From: CAZIBG01 sp964536985
GTDB taxonomy: Bacteria > Patescibacteriota > Saccharimonadia > Saccharimonadales > AWTP1-31
DNA: 64,000 nt
Assembly: GCA_964536985.1 (NCBI GenBank)
Contig: CAZIBG010000001.1
Span: forward strand, 1-64,000
Direction: 5' to 3'
In this document: piece after piece, positions 7,463 to 16,128 of the stretch
Numbering within the stretch: the stretch's first letter is position 1
Layout: each line of letters starts with the position of its first letter
Position numbers and translations under genes: made by a program
The notes under the pieces: model-generated
What the model was told of the DNA's origin: nothing
What the model saw: only the letters and a program-made list of their open reading frames with translations
The model's database searches: none

Positions 7463-8965
7463 CTAGCTCGAGCGTTGTTGCTTGCGGAATACGTATGTTA
7501 GTAGTCCAATGCCAAGCATGCTGGCAAGTACATTGAGTATTTGTGCTACAGATCCAACACCCGTGTTTGGAGCTCCTGCGTTACTACCGCCAGATGCAGA
7601 TGGAGTAGAAGCACCGCAGACAGCACCTTCAAATTGGAAGGCACCGACGGATGGGCAAGAGTTAGGACGAGCTACGCCACGAGCGTCAGTAGCTATACCC
7701 AAAACCGAGCTACCAGCAGAGATAGCTGGAGAGCCAGCTAGGAGTGCACGGGTTGGTACGTCACCACCGTTGTTCTGTAAAGGTCCAAGCGTGGAGATGA
7801 TATTGCCAACGTTTTGCTGGTCTCCTGTAGCTGTAAAGTCTGTACAACTATTATCATCGGACAAGTTATGTCCGTTAGATATAATCGAAGCATTAACAGT
7901 ACTGCCGCTGCCTCCAAAATTCGCACTGAGGTCACCTGAATAACAGTTAGTTGGAACAGTATCGGTTGCGTTGTTTGCGATTAAGCTATTTTGGACTTCC
8001 TCGACAACGGTAACCGTTCCTCCTGCATTAGCTGCACCTGCAGAAAAGAATGCTGGTGACTGTGCAATATATACACTAGAACTTCCGCTAATCCCCGTTA
8101 CGGTAGCGTTTCGGACGGTGGTATGCAAACCAATAGTTTGGCCATTATTTGCCCATCCAAAGGTGCCAAACCCAGATGCAGTGTCTGCAGCACTTATATC
8201 GTTGAGTGTTGTGTTATCTACAGTAGAAGTTATAGTCCCGCCTGCTGTGCCTCCATACAGACCAGCACTAATCATGAGGGTATTGACCCCTAACCCGCTA
8301 CTATGCAAGTCTGCTATGGTTGTGTTAGTAAGAGTGACTGTCATATCCCCGGGTGAACTGCCACCAAGAGCGATAATAAACCCGTGAATTTGATTGGCTG
8401 CCGAAATGTTATGTACATAGACATTGTCAGCCACAATTGAGCTCGCTCCACCAGCACTGGGGCCTTGGAGCTGAATTCCGTATATGTTACCACCACTGGT
8501 AAAAGCGTCCTGTCCGTCTACTTCTACATGATCAAGAATTACATTACTAGTTTTTGCTGATATTGCGCTGTTTCTGAACGCTGTAACTTTTAGATCTCGT
8601 ATGGTTAGGTTGTTGTCAGTATCAAAACCGATGTATGAACCACTGTCACCGTCAATGATGGTCTGCCCCATGCCAGCACCTTGAATAATGACTGGCACTT
8701 GTAGCCAGGCATCAGCGGTGAGCACAAATGTCCCTGCGGGAATATTGATGGTATCTGCTGTGCCATACGCTGCTCCTGTTTTCACACATCCGCTGCCATC
8801 CCCCGGAGTGTTCATGGCCGTGATTGCTTCATTAAGTGTACAGTTACTATCTACAGCTAAGGTGGCAGCATGAGCTCGGCCATTTCCGAGTGCCAGCACC
8901 GCCAAGAAAGCAAAGGTTGCGAGAATGAGTTTGTTTGTTTTAGTTAGATTTAAAATACTGAGCAT
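7463..8965 (-). CDS. sortase-anchored beta-helix surface protein D
   Basis: A 500-aa exported protein. Signal peptide to about residue 33 (AHA), CTLNEAITAMN near 42 (close to the CSLREA motif), a beta-helix region with rungs such as NNTTIADLHSSG, then NGGDVPTRALLAGSPAIS, ATDARGVARP and CPSVGAFQFEG. It ends with APNTG near 465, a hydrophobic segment and YVFRKQQRSS. The tail matches surface protein B (14210-15697), and both are followed at 15 nt by an intact sortase gene. An AGGGA Shine-Dalgarno precedes the ATG. Confidence 0.86.
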   Translation of the reverse strand: MLSILNLTKTNKLILATFAFLAVLALGNGRAHAATLAVDSNCTLNEAITAMNTPGDGSGCVKTGAAYGTADTINIPAGTFVLTADAWLQVPVIIQGAGMGQTIIDGDSGSYIGFDTDNNLTIRDLKVTAFRNSAISAKTSNVILDHVEVDGQDAFTSGGNIYGIQLQGPSAGGASSIVADNVYVHNISAANQIHGFIIALGGSSPGDMTVTLTNTTIADLHSSGLGVNTLMISAGLYGGTAGGTITSTVDNTTLNDISAADTASGFGTFGWANNGQTIGLHTTVRNATVTGISGSSSVYIAQSPAFFSAGAANAGGTVTVVEEVQNSLIANNATDTVPTNCYSGDLSANFGGSGSTVNASIISNGHNLSDDNSCTDFTATGDQQNVGNIISTLGPLQNNGGDVPTRALLAGSPAISAGSSVLGIATDARGVARPNSCPSVGAFQFEGAVCGASTPSASGGSNAGAPNTGVGSVAQILNVLASMLGIGLLTYVFRKQQRSS

Positions 8966-9003
8966 GGAGTAATCCCTTTATACATGTTTTTAGCGTTACC
9001 GGT

Positions 9004-9034
9004 ATTCTACCCCCCCCCCTGAGTTACAATGCAA
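9004..9034 (-). promoter_or_regulatory. G-tract promoter of surface gene D, 19-bp spacer
   Basis: -35 TTGCAT (9029-9034), -10 TAGAAT (9004-9009), 19-bp spacer with 10 G on the coding strand (C at 9010-9019). The IS30 element begins about 5 bp upstream of the -35 box, so sequences that might assist the promoter have been replaced. Confidence 0.75.
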
Positions 9035-9039
9035 GCCTT

Positions 9040-9065
9040 GAGTTCAACCCAACGATGCAACACAA
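9040..9065 (+). repeat. left inverted repeat of the IS30 element
   Basis: Aligns with the reverse complement of 10365-10390; the best-conserved parts are TTCAACC and GCAACA. It lies 5 bp from the -35 box of the surface gene D promoter. Confidence 0.55.
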
Positions 9066-9086
9066 GCGGAATAAGCGAGGTGTAAT

Positions 9087-10337
9087 GTGGAAGATTTGGG
9101 TACTGCTCATAGAGGGCGCAGCCGGCAGGCTGCGCGTAAACGGAGAGACCGGTATTTCCAGCTAGTAGTTGGGGGTATGTCCTCCACTGAGGCTTGCCGG
9201 GTGGTTGGCGTCAGTAAACGAACCGGTAAGGTATGGAGAAATGGCAGGAGTCGCCTGTCTGGCAGGAATGAGCTGCCATGTCTACCATATCTACATATGG
9301 AACAAGGGAACAGAAAAACAGGACGACATAATTACGTACGCAAACTCAATGGCTTCTTTCTGTCACTGGAAGAACGAATACGAATAGCTGACCTGCTGGT
9401 ACAGGGCAGCTCCGTGCGGGGCATTGCGAGGGAGATTGGGTATGACCCGGCTACCGTGAGCCGCGAGATACGGAGACACCAAGACAAGTCGGGCGCGTAC
9501 AACCCCTTTCTGGCGCACCAAAAGTCAGTACAGAAACTAGCTCGACCAAAACTACGAAAAATACAAGGTAATACCCTGCTCGGGCAGTATGTACAAGCAC
9601 GCCTGGATCTTCACTGGTCTCCAGAGCAGATTAGTCGTAGCCTGGTGAAAGATTTTCCGTATACTAAAACAATGCGACTCAGTCACGAAAGTATCTACCA
9701 GGCGATCTATGTACAGGGGCGAGGTACCCTACGAAGGGAACTTAAGCAGGTGCTCAGGACCGGACGTGCCCAACGGAAGCCCCACAAAGATCCGAACAAA
9801 CGTCGGCAACGCTACCGAGACCCCATGGTCAATATTAGCGAACGTCCTGCAGAGGTAGCCGACAGAGCCATACCGGGACACTGGGAGGGAGACCTCATTG
9901 TGGGTAGTCACAATGCCTCGGCAATCGGTACATTAGTAGAAAGAACCTCACGGTTCTGTCTACTGCTCTACCTACCAGGCAACCACACCGCCGAGACCGT
10001 ACGAGATGCTATTGTGGCCCAGATGCAGTCGCTACCGCGTACATTACGTAAGTCTTTGACATGGGACCAGGGAGTAGAGCTCGCACTCCACAAAAAGATA
10101 TCTCAAAAACTAGACATGGCAGTATTCTTTTGTGATCCACACTCACCATGGCAGCGTGGAACAAACGAAAATACCAATGGATTACTACGCCAGTACTTTC
10201 CCAAAGGAACAGATCTGTCGGTACACCCGCCAGAGAAACTAAAACGAGTGGCACAAGAATTGAACGAACGTCCACGGAAGACTCTCGACTGGCTAACACC
10301 AGCCGAGAAACTCAATGAGATATTACAAGCTCAGTGA
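9087..10337 (+). CDS. IS30-family transposase
   Basis: A 416-aa DDE transposase. The first 60 residues hold an extra helix-turn-helix-like segment (SSTEACRVVGVSKRTGKVW). The IS30-type HTH follows (GSSVRGIAREIGYDPATVSREIRRH, about 107-130). The catalytic core has D in HWEGDLIVG, D in LTWDQGVE and E in NENTNGLLRQYFPKG. The C-terminus ends ERPRKTLDWLTPAEKL as usual for the family. The start is GTG with a GAGG site 7 nt upstream. The frame is intact with no stop or frameshift, so the element may be active. It is rightward, against the array. Confidence 0.92.
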   Translation: MEDLGTAHRGRSRQAARKRRDRYFQLVVGGMSSTEACRVVGVSKRTGKVWRNGRSRLSGRNELPCLPYLHMEQGNRKTGRHNYVRKLNGFFLSLEERIRIADLLVQGSSVRGIAREIGYDPATVSREIRRHQDKSGAYNPFLAHQKSVQKLARPKLRKIQGNTLLGQYVQARLDLHWSPEQISRSLVKDFPYTKTMRLSHESIYQAIYVQGRGTLRRELKQVLRTGRAQRKPHKDPNKRRQRYRDPMVNISERPAEVADRAIPGHWEGDLIVGSHNASAIGTLVERTSRFCLLLYLPGNHTAETVRDAIVAQMQSLPRTLRKSLTWDQGVELALHKKISQKLDMAVFFCDPHSPWQRGTNENTNGLLRQYFPKGTDLSVHPPEKLKRVAQELNERPRKTLDWLTPAEKLNEILQAQ

Positions 10338-10364
10338 TATTATATGGATACTATTTGATTAATG

Positions 10365-10390
10365 TTTATGTTGCTTTGATTGGTTGAATC
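10365..10390 (-). repeat. right inverted repeat of the IS30 element
   Basis: Partner of 9040-9065. Beyond it, the sequence CAATAGGGTAATGGTT (10394-10409) recurs at 13101-13116, next to the promoter of surface gene C, so this is array sequence outside the element. Confidence 0.55.
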
Positions 10391-10407
10391 CGCCAATAGG
10401 GTAATGG

Positions 10408-13029
10408 TTAAGACTTTACACGAATGCGCTTCAATAAGCTCAGACTTAATATGACCAGCATTGAACTGCCGACGATAATATACCGAGTGTTCTGACCGGT
10501 GTCTGCCAATGAACCACCACTATGAGATTGTGGATTGCTGCCATTATCAATATTCGGATTTGAAGTATCTGTAGTTGCACCAAGAACTAAGCCCTTGAGC
10601 AATCTATCACCAAATATATCGTTAACCCACATATTACCTTCTGTATCAACTACTAGACTACCGCTATAGTAACCTAAGAAATTTTTATTAATTTCATCAG
10701 TTTGTGCGTCATCTCCGAATAATCCATAAGGAATAGGGGTAATTAATCGGTATGTGTTCATTTGATCGGAAGTATTGATTGTGACAATATCACCATTAAA
10801 TAGAAGAGCATGGAAAGTACCATCCCCTGCTAAGTGGATAGAGACAACATTACTACTTTGTCCTTCGGGCAAGGCGAACAAGGTTGCCTGACCACTAGCA
10901 TTGACCTTAACTATATTAAAATTATCATCATTAATACCGCCACTTACAAGCCAGGTATTGCCTAATACATCCATACTGATTGTTCTGCCTTCTGCGATTG
11001 CTGATATCGATGAATTGTCTTCTGGAATAAAATACTCTTCAATGGCCCCAGCTTGGTTCACTATCGCTAGGCTAGAAGTATTTTCGATAGGCTTTGCAAT
11101 CGATAATATTATTTGACCATTTGGATCTGTTGCCATTGACCCGACTAAATGATCCCCTTCTAAATCTATCGTACTAGAATCCCCGAGTGCTGAAATAATA
11201 TGTATACTTGATACTCCGAAACCAACAATATAGACAGAACCGCTAGAGGATAGGGCTAGATTAACAAGACCGTCAGTACAGATATTTTCTATTGGGTATA
11301 GATTTGTAACTTCAGTTTCGTAGAAATAATTTACAACTGTGTCATTTTCGCAATCCACATACCAAATACTATTATTGGACGCAATCGCCAAATTGCTATT
11401 ATTAGTGAGGATACTCGGAGGATTATCTTCTGGAACAGGGTAATATGTTGCCTGATCGGAAGAAGGGTTAAATTTCACAAACCGAGCTGGGGACCCGCTG
11501 CCATCAAAGAAGCCGCTTAGATCCAATCCCCAGAGATTTCCGGTAGAGTCCATGGTACGTAAACTGCCTGGGCTTGTTTGAGAGCTTAAGATAATATTAG
11601 GCTCAACAATCTCAACAGTTATGGGATCACTAGTACTTACATTGCCCTCGAAGTCAAAAGCTTTAGCCGTAAGGGTATGCTGACCTGCTGAGGTAGTCCA
11701 GCCATCCACTCCATAACGATTGATCCAGTTTATATCAAATGGACTTCTATTACTCGTATCTATTAGGGTTTCGTCAATATAGTAATCAACCTTAGTGACT
11801 TCTGTATTATCAGTGGCAGCTACGGATATGCTAAGGCTATTAGCTGTACTGTTGTTAGACGGGCTAGTAATACTGATACTCGGGCTGATAGTATCAGTAG
11901 CGACGTAGTCGGACGCATACAGCTTTGAATCTGCTGTTCCAACATAAAGTTTATTGGTAGCTTGGTCTACGGTTATCGAAGAAGTTGTGGATGGGAGGCC
12001 GGATATAGTCTGCCAACTAGTTAGATTTTTGGTCCGAAGAATTATTTTCTCGCTGGACGAGTTATTACAAAGCACATTAAGAAATTCACCAGATGACTCC
12101 ATGTCTAAGATGTAGTCACAGCCATAATTGTCATAGAGGTCTGTCACTTCTTCGTCGTTATAGTTATCTCCATCATAAGATTGCAATCTGTTGCCATCAC
12201 TACAGATTATTTTACCATCAAAAACCATAGGGTTGGGACCTCTAGCACTAGTGCCATTAGTACAGATATTCTCAGATGTACCGGTTGACCACGAAGCACC
12301 ATCATAAATCTGAGTATCAGCACCTTGGCCGTATACGTCTGCCTGCATATACATTTTACCGTCTAAGGCTTTACCCCAATAATATCGTTCAGAGTCATCT
12401 CCACTACCCGGGTTACGATTATTAGTTTGGGCTACTGACCAATTATCTCCCCCGTCTGTGCTGCGCCAGGCATAGGCTGTTTCGGTACTACCTCCAAACA
12501 TCCATAAATCAGTGCCATTGAGTGATTCAATATCAAATACATGCTCAGCATTGAAGGGTGTATGAATGCTCCAATTACTGGCATTATCACCGACAGCATA
12601 ACCACTTGGACAGCTTCCAGAACAGGTAGCATCGATTGTGGTCGTATAAAGCTTATTGTTAATAACCTTCCAATTACCAAGCGATTCGGATGGAACCGAT
12701 AAAACTGAACCATCGAAAGTACCACTGCTTAGATCAAAAGGGTTAATATCTATAGGCCCAGTGTTGGCTTGATAGTCTCCATACGCAGCAAATAGTTTGC
12801 TGTTAAATACTTGCAGATTATTAATAGTCTTACCAGTATCGGTAGTTTGAGCTGCCGCCTGAGGATGAGTTCCTAGAAGCGTAAAGCTCAAAGACACAGC
12901 CGCTTGGACTTTTAAAGTATTAATTAACTGAGATGAGACTAAGCTGGTCAGCAGTACCAATGAGATAAGTAAAAGCTGACAACGTTTTAAATTTTTTTTA
13001 ACATAGTTGTCTTTTTTAATTAAAAACAT
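10408..13029 (-). CDS. sortase-anchored beta-propeller/Ig-like surface protein C
   Basis: An 873-aa exported protein unlike the other array members. A signal peptide covers about residues 1-45. The N-terminal half has BNR/kelch-like repeats (for example WRSTDGGDNWSVAQ). An Ig-like domain of the kind found in cell-wall proteins spans about 380-480 (ISITSPSNN through TVEIVEP). The C-terminal half resembles a lactonase/NHL-type propeller with repeated DxxGNxW strands. It ends with LADTG near 841, a hydrophobic segment and KRIRVKS. It shares the G-tract promoter but not the sequence of the beta-helix family, so the regulatory cassette is the common element. Base composition is more AT-rich than its neighbours. 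Confidence 0.85.
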   Translation of the reverse strand: MFLIKKDNYVKKNLKRCQLLLISLVLLTSLVSSQLINTLKVQAAVSLSFTLLGTHPQAAAQTTDTGKTINNLQVFNSKLFAAYGDYQANTGPIDINPFDLSSGTFDGSVLSVPSESLGNWKVINNKLYTTTIDATCSGSCPSGYAVGDNASNWSIHTPFNAEHVFDIESLNGTDLWMFGGSTETAYAWRSTDGGDNWSVAQTNNRNPGSGDDSERYYWGKALDGKMYMQADVYGQGADTQIYDGASWSTGTSENICTNGTSARGPNPMVFDGKIICSDGNRLQSYDGDNYNDEEVTDLYDNYGCDYILDMESSGEFLNVLCNNSSSEKIILRTKNLTSWQTISGLPSTTSSITVDQATNKLYVGTADSKLYASDYVATDTISPSISITSPSNNSTANSLSISVAATDNTEVTKVDYYIDETLIDTSNRSPFDINWINRYGVDGWTTSAGQHTLTAKAFDFEGNVSTSDPITVEIVEPNIILSSQTSPGSLRTMDSTGNLWGLDLSGFFDGSGSPARFVKFNPSSDQATYYPVPEDNPPSILTNNSNLAIASNNSIWYVDCENDTVVNYFYETEVTNLYPIENICTDGLVNLALSSSGSVYIVGFGVSSIHIISALGDSSTIDLEGDHLVGSMATDPNGQIILSIAKPIENTSSLAIVNQAGAIEEYFIPEDNSSISAIAEGRTISMDVLGNTWLVSGGINDDNFNIVKVNASGQATLFALPEGQSSNVVSIHLAGDGTFHALLFNGDIVTINTSDQMNTYRLITPIPYGLFGDDAQTDEINKNFLGYYSGSLVVDTEGNMWVNDIFGDRLLKGLVLGATTDTSNPNIDNGSNPQSHSGGSLADTGQNTRYIIVGSSMLVILSLSLLKRIRVKS

Positions 13030-13073
13030 AGATTGATTACAACTCCCTAAGTTTAAGCAATAGCGTTACTGTT

Positions 13074-13103
13074 ATTCTACCCCCCCCCGGAGGGTTAGTG
13101 CAA
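13074..13103 (-). promoter_or_regulatory. G-tract promoter of surface gene C, 18-bp spacer
   Basis: -35 TTGCAC (13098-13103), -10 TAGAAT (13074-13079), 18-bp spacer with 9 G on the coding strand (C at 13080-13088). The AGGGAG Shine-Dalgarno is about 13 nt from the ATG at 13029. Confidence 0.75.
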
Positions 13104-13157
13104 TAGGGTAATGGTTGCTAGCCTTTAGTAGTTAGTCTCAGTAGTATCTAAGTATTG

Positions 13158-13409
13158 TTACAGATCACCACTCAATATTCGGGATGCCTCAATATAGTGT
13201 TCTAGGTCTTCGGGAGTTCTTTGATCTACTGGCATTGAGAGGAAATCATGGAAGACATCAGATGCTTTCATAAGGTCTTCCTCGTAAGTTGACTCCAGGC
13301 TTGATTCAATCGCTGTACGACCTAGACCTGTTGGAAAATAAGAATCGCATTCTATTGCAGCAATCTCGTTACTAGTTATTGGTTTATCGCCGGCCTTAAC
13401 TTCACTCAC
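13158..13409 (-). CDS. small acidic protein of the surface-array modules, divergent copy
   Basis: An 83-residue protein related to the 77-aa copies at 65-298 and 15774-16007: the same length class, an EIAAIE/ELIAAE N-terminal segment, YFP near residue 25, TYEEDL in the middle and YIEASRILSGDL at the end. It is longer at the N-terminus. It follows the intact sortase gene by about 98 nt and precedes the promoter of surface gene C. Conservation of pattern despite sequence divergence supports selection at the protein level. Function unknown. Confidence 0.7.
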   Translation of the reverse strand: MSEVKAGDKPITSNEIAAIECDSYFPTGLGRTAIESSLESTYEEDLMKASDVFHDFLSMPVDQRTPEDLEHYIEASRILSGDL

Positions 13410-13507
13410 GAGTTAACTATCTTTTCTTAAATTATTTGGGTATAGATGAATAGTATCTAAAAAGCCTTGGTTGGTTATTGTTTTATACATAATATAACTA
13501 AAGTCTA

Positions 13508-14194
13508 TTACAATACTGCCTCAGCTACAATAATCACCCGAGAGTCATAGGTTTTGCTATCTTTATCAAATCGACCAGTGCACGTTATGAGGTTAAGTTG
13601 CTTAGGTATGGTTTTGTCGCGCACAAACAGCGCGGTGTCGGCCTCTTTAGTGGAAACTGTTTGGACTTGTTTGACTTTGAACTTTCTAACGCTTTTATCG
13701 CCGTAGGTTACCGTAAACGTATCGTCAGACTTAAGCTTACCCAAGTTGAAGAATATTCCTTTAGCATAGAGCCCATGGACATGTCCGTCGATGATACTGA
13801 GACCCGCGTCACCAGGTAAAGAGCCCGTGGTGTACCAGCCAGCCATATGGACGTTGCTTGGTACTACCATCTGGTTATCTTTATCAATGCCTACCTGTTG
13901 GATGAAGCCTTCTGTCTTAATCGTTGGTAGCTGAATAGAGAGTGGTTTGTCTGCGGGGACATTGTAGTTATCTGGTACTGGCTGCTCGCTGGGGGTGTCG
14001 GTAGATGCCGTCGACACCGTATGTCCAGCCGGTACACCGGCATGTTGAATGTTGTACCAGTTTCGTATTGCGTTCAGTCCGACACTAACAAGTACAAGGC
14101 CTACAACAAATAGTACGAGACGAACCTTTCGTTGAGTCTTCGAGGCTGGCCTTCGCTTTGATGAATTACTTCTACGCTTCTTTAATAGAGCCAT
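13508..14194 (-). CDS. sortase (class E/F-like), copy 2
   Basis: A 228-aa protein. Basic N-terminus, membrane segment at about 25-45, then the sortase core with GWYTTGSLPG, catalytic His in IDGHVHG, Cys in LITCTG and Arg in YDSRV. It starts 15 nt after surface gene B ends, the same spacing as the other sortase after surface gene D, so the two are paralogous surface-sortase operons. The 173 nt at 13533-13705 are identical to copy 1, while the N-terminal half has many differences, which points to gene conversion. It should anchor the APNTG proteins to the wall. Confidence 0.93.
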   Translation of the reverse strand: MALLKKRRSNSSKRRPASKTQRKVRLVLFVVGLVLVSVGLNAIRNWYNIQHAGVPAGHTVSTASTDTPSEQPVPDNYNVPADKPLSIQLPTIKTEGFIQQVGIDKDNQMVVPSNVHMAGWYTTGSLPGDAGLSIIDGHVHGLYAKGIFFNLGKLKSDDTFTVTYGDKSVRKFKVKQVQTVSTKEADTALFVRDKTIPKQLNLITCTGRFDKDSKTYDSRVIIVAEAVL

Positions 14195-14209
14195 AGGTAC
14201 TAATATAGA

Positions 14210-15697
14210 CTAGCTCGTGCGTTGTTGCTTGCGGAATACGTATGTCAGCAATCCAAGTCCAAGTAAACCGACTAATACGTTTAGTATTTGTGTTGTAGAA
14301 CCTATACCGGTATTTGGAGCACCAGCGTTACCACCAGATGTAGACGGAGTGGACGCACCACAGACGGCACCTTCAAATTGGTAGGCACCGACAGATGGAC
14401 AGCTGTCAGGTCGAGCAATACCGCGGGCGTCGGTAGTTACACCAAGCACCGCGCTACCAGCAGCGATGGCTGGCGAACCGGCAAGCAACGCGCGAGTTGG
14501 GACATTGCCACCGTTATTCTGAAGAGGCCCAAGGGTGGAGATAATATTAGATACATTTTGCTGGTCACCGGTTTGGGTAAATGAAGTACAAGAGGCATCA
14601 TCAGAGATGTTGTTGCCAAGTGACGTAATCGTTGGCGTGCCCGTCCCGGAACCACCGGCATTGGGTGTTATATCAATAGTCGAACAGTTGGAAGAATCTG
14701 AACCCGATAGGTTGTCGGCAAATAAGCTGTTACTGACATTGATCGTGACAGATGCAGTATCACCACTAGTTTGCCCAAATGCAGCTGAGTAAAAGGCTGC
14801 TGATTTAGCCCCCGCAACCGGAAACAGGGTGCTCGTAATGCCACGAGTTCCAGTAATTGTCGCATTACTCACCGTCATATTAACCGCCGCATCACTTCCA
14901 GAAGCTATACTTAAGCCGACAAAAGCAGCTGCTACGCTCGTAGCTTTTATGTTATGGATTGTAGTATTAGAGATTGTCGTATTTATAATGCCCATGCCTT
15001 GAACTTGTGTTGCAAAACCAAAAGCGTCCCCACCTGATACAGAAGTATTTTGAATATTTGTTAGGGTGGTATTGTTTACGTTTACCGTAAGTGTCGCCCC
15101 ACCAGTTTCCTGAATATTAAATGCTGTAAGAGCAGTACTACTGTGGGTTATGTCGTGCATATATAGGTTATTTGTTGTTACGCTTTTGTCATCACCCGAA
15201 GTACTGATAATCACTATTGCCGTATCACCACCTGCGTTGGAGCCATCTACTTCGATATTCTGCAAAGTCACATCACAATCTTGTAGACCGATTGCTACAT
15301 TTGCGTATGAAGCAATTTTCATGTCCTGAATCGTAATAGCTACTCCAACAGCTTGTATCCCATCGTAGGCTCCGCTACTGCCATCTATGGCTGTAGTGTT
15401 CATGCCAGCGCCATGTATAGTTACGTCTTCCGTTATTTGAGGTAGATTAGTGTTAAGCGTAATAGTTCCAGCTGGGATGCTAATGGTGTCGCTCGAACCG
15501 TAACTACCACTTGCTGTACAACCGCTCTGGTTAGCTCCTGCGTTAACCGAGTCGATAGCAATAGGCAGCGTACAACCACCACTTACATTCAGTGTTGCCG
15601 CATGCGCCCGACCAGAACCAAAAGCCAAGACTGCCACGAAGGCAAAAGCTGCCAGGATGAGTTTATTTGTTTTAGTTAAATTCAGAATACTGAGCAT
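14210..15697 (-). CDS. sortase-anchored beta-helix surface protein B
   Basis: A 495-aa exported protein. The frame is open further upstream through the G-tract, but the start is placed at the ATG at 15697, which has an AAGGAAA Shine-Dalgarno and begins the conserved signal peptide MLSILNLTKTNKLILAA. After AHA near residue 33 come CTLPIAIDSVN, a beta-helix region, NGGNVPTRALLAGSPAIA, TTDARGIARP, CPSVGAYQFEG, then APNTG near 460, a hydrophobic helix and YVFRKQQRTS. The tail pairs with protein D, and like D it is followed by a sortase gene. Confidence 0.86.
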   Translation of the reverse strand: MLSILNLTKTNKLILAAFAFVAVLAFGSGRAHAATLNVSGGCTLPIAIDSVNAGANQSGCTASGSYGSSDTISIPAGTITLNTNLPQITEDVTIHGAGMNTTAIDGSSGAYDGIQAVGVAITIQDMKIASYANVAIGLQDCDVTLQNIEVDGSNAGGDTAIVIISTSGDDKSVTTNNLYMHDITHSSTALTAFNIQETGGATLTVNVNNTTLTNIQNTSVSGGDAFGFATQVQGMGIINTTISNTTIHNIKATSVAAAFVGLSIASGSDAAVNMTVSNATITGTRGITSTLFPVAGAKSAAFYSAAFGQTSGDTASVTINVSNSLFADNLSGSDSSNCSTIDITPNAGGSGTGTPTITSLGNNISDDASCTSFTQTGDQQNVSNIISTLGPLQNNGGNVPTRALLAGSPAIAAGSAVLGVTTDARGIARPDSCPSVGAYQFEGAVCGASTPSTSGGNAGAPNTGIGSTTQILNVLVGLLGLGLLTYVFRKQQRTS

Positions 15698-15733
15698 GGT
15701 GAATTTCCTTATATAAGTTATAGCGTTACCGGT

Positions 15734-15763
15734 ATTGTACCCCCCCCCTGAGATACAATGCAA
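15734..15763 (-). promoter_or_regulatory. G-tract promoter of surface gene B, 18-bp spacer
   Basis: -35 TTGCAT (15758-15763), -10 TACAAT (15734-15739), 18-bp spacer with 9 G on the coding strand (C at 15740-15748). The -10 box is closer to consensus than in most copies. Confidence 0.75.
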
Positions 15764-15773
15764 GGAACTAGAC

Positions 15774-16007
15774 TTATAGATCACCACTGAGTATTCGCGA
15801 GACATCGATGTAGCGTTGGCAGTCATCAATACTACGATCAGCTAGGGGAATGGCGAGGATACGCTCAAAGTCAATCTTTGCTACAGCCAAGTCTTCGTCA
15901 TAAGTTACAGCTAATTCTGAGGCCAATACTTTAGACCCGAGTGAAGACGGAAAATATAATCCACGCTCGGCGGCTATCAGTTCATAGTCTTGTATTCTGT
16001 CTGTCAT
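15774..16007 (-). CDS. small acidic protein of the surface-array modules, copy 2
   Basis: 77 residues, differing from the 65-298 copy at only a few positions. Flanking DNA on both sides (from the G-tract promoter to the sortase remnant) is also nearly identical between the two loci, so they arose by a recent segmental duplication or conversion. No recognisable domain. It follows a sortase remnant, so the small gene outlived the sortase in both duplicates. Confidence 0.7.
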   Translation of the reverse strand: MTDRIQDYELIAAERGLYFPSSLGSKVLASELAVTYDEDLAVAKIDFERILAIPLADRSIDDCQRYIDVSRILSGDL

Positions 16008-16038
16008 CTGTTAACCATACCATGTAGAGCGATATTCT

Positions 16039-16128
16039 CTAGTGTCCTTCTGCCGTGACATCCACCCGAAAGTCATAAGTTTTACTGGCTTTGTGCATCG
16101 GCTTCCTTCGAACGAACCACGAACCTAC
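16039..16128 (-). pseudogene. second C-terminal remnant of a sortase gene
   Basis: The frame ending at the TAG at 16039-16041 encodes KASKTYDFRVDVTAEGH, matching the SKTYDxRVxVxAE end of the intact sortases, with the stop codon at nearly the same place. The catalytic Cys and His are gone. It is immediately downstream of, and slightly overlaps, surface gene A. Confidence 0.6.

Larger units (their letters stand above)
9040..10390 (+). mobile_element. IS30-family insertion sequence
   Basis: A single transposase gene is flanked by imperfect inverted repeats of about 26 bp: 9040-9065 on the left and 10365-10390 on the right, sharing TTCAACC and GCAACA blocks (about 18 of 26 positions match). I cannot define the short target duplication with certainty. 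It lies between the promoter of surface gene D and the 3' end of surface gene C, where the other modules carry a sortase and/or the small acidic protein gene. Confidence 0.75.
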
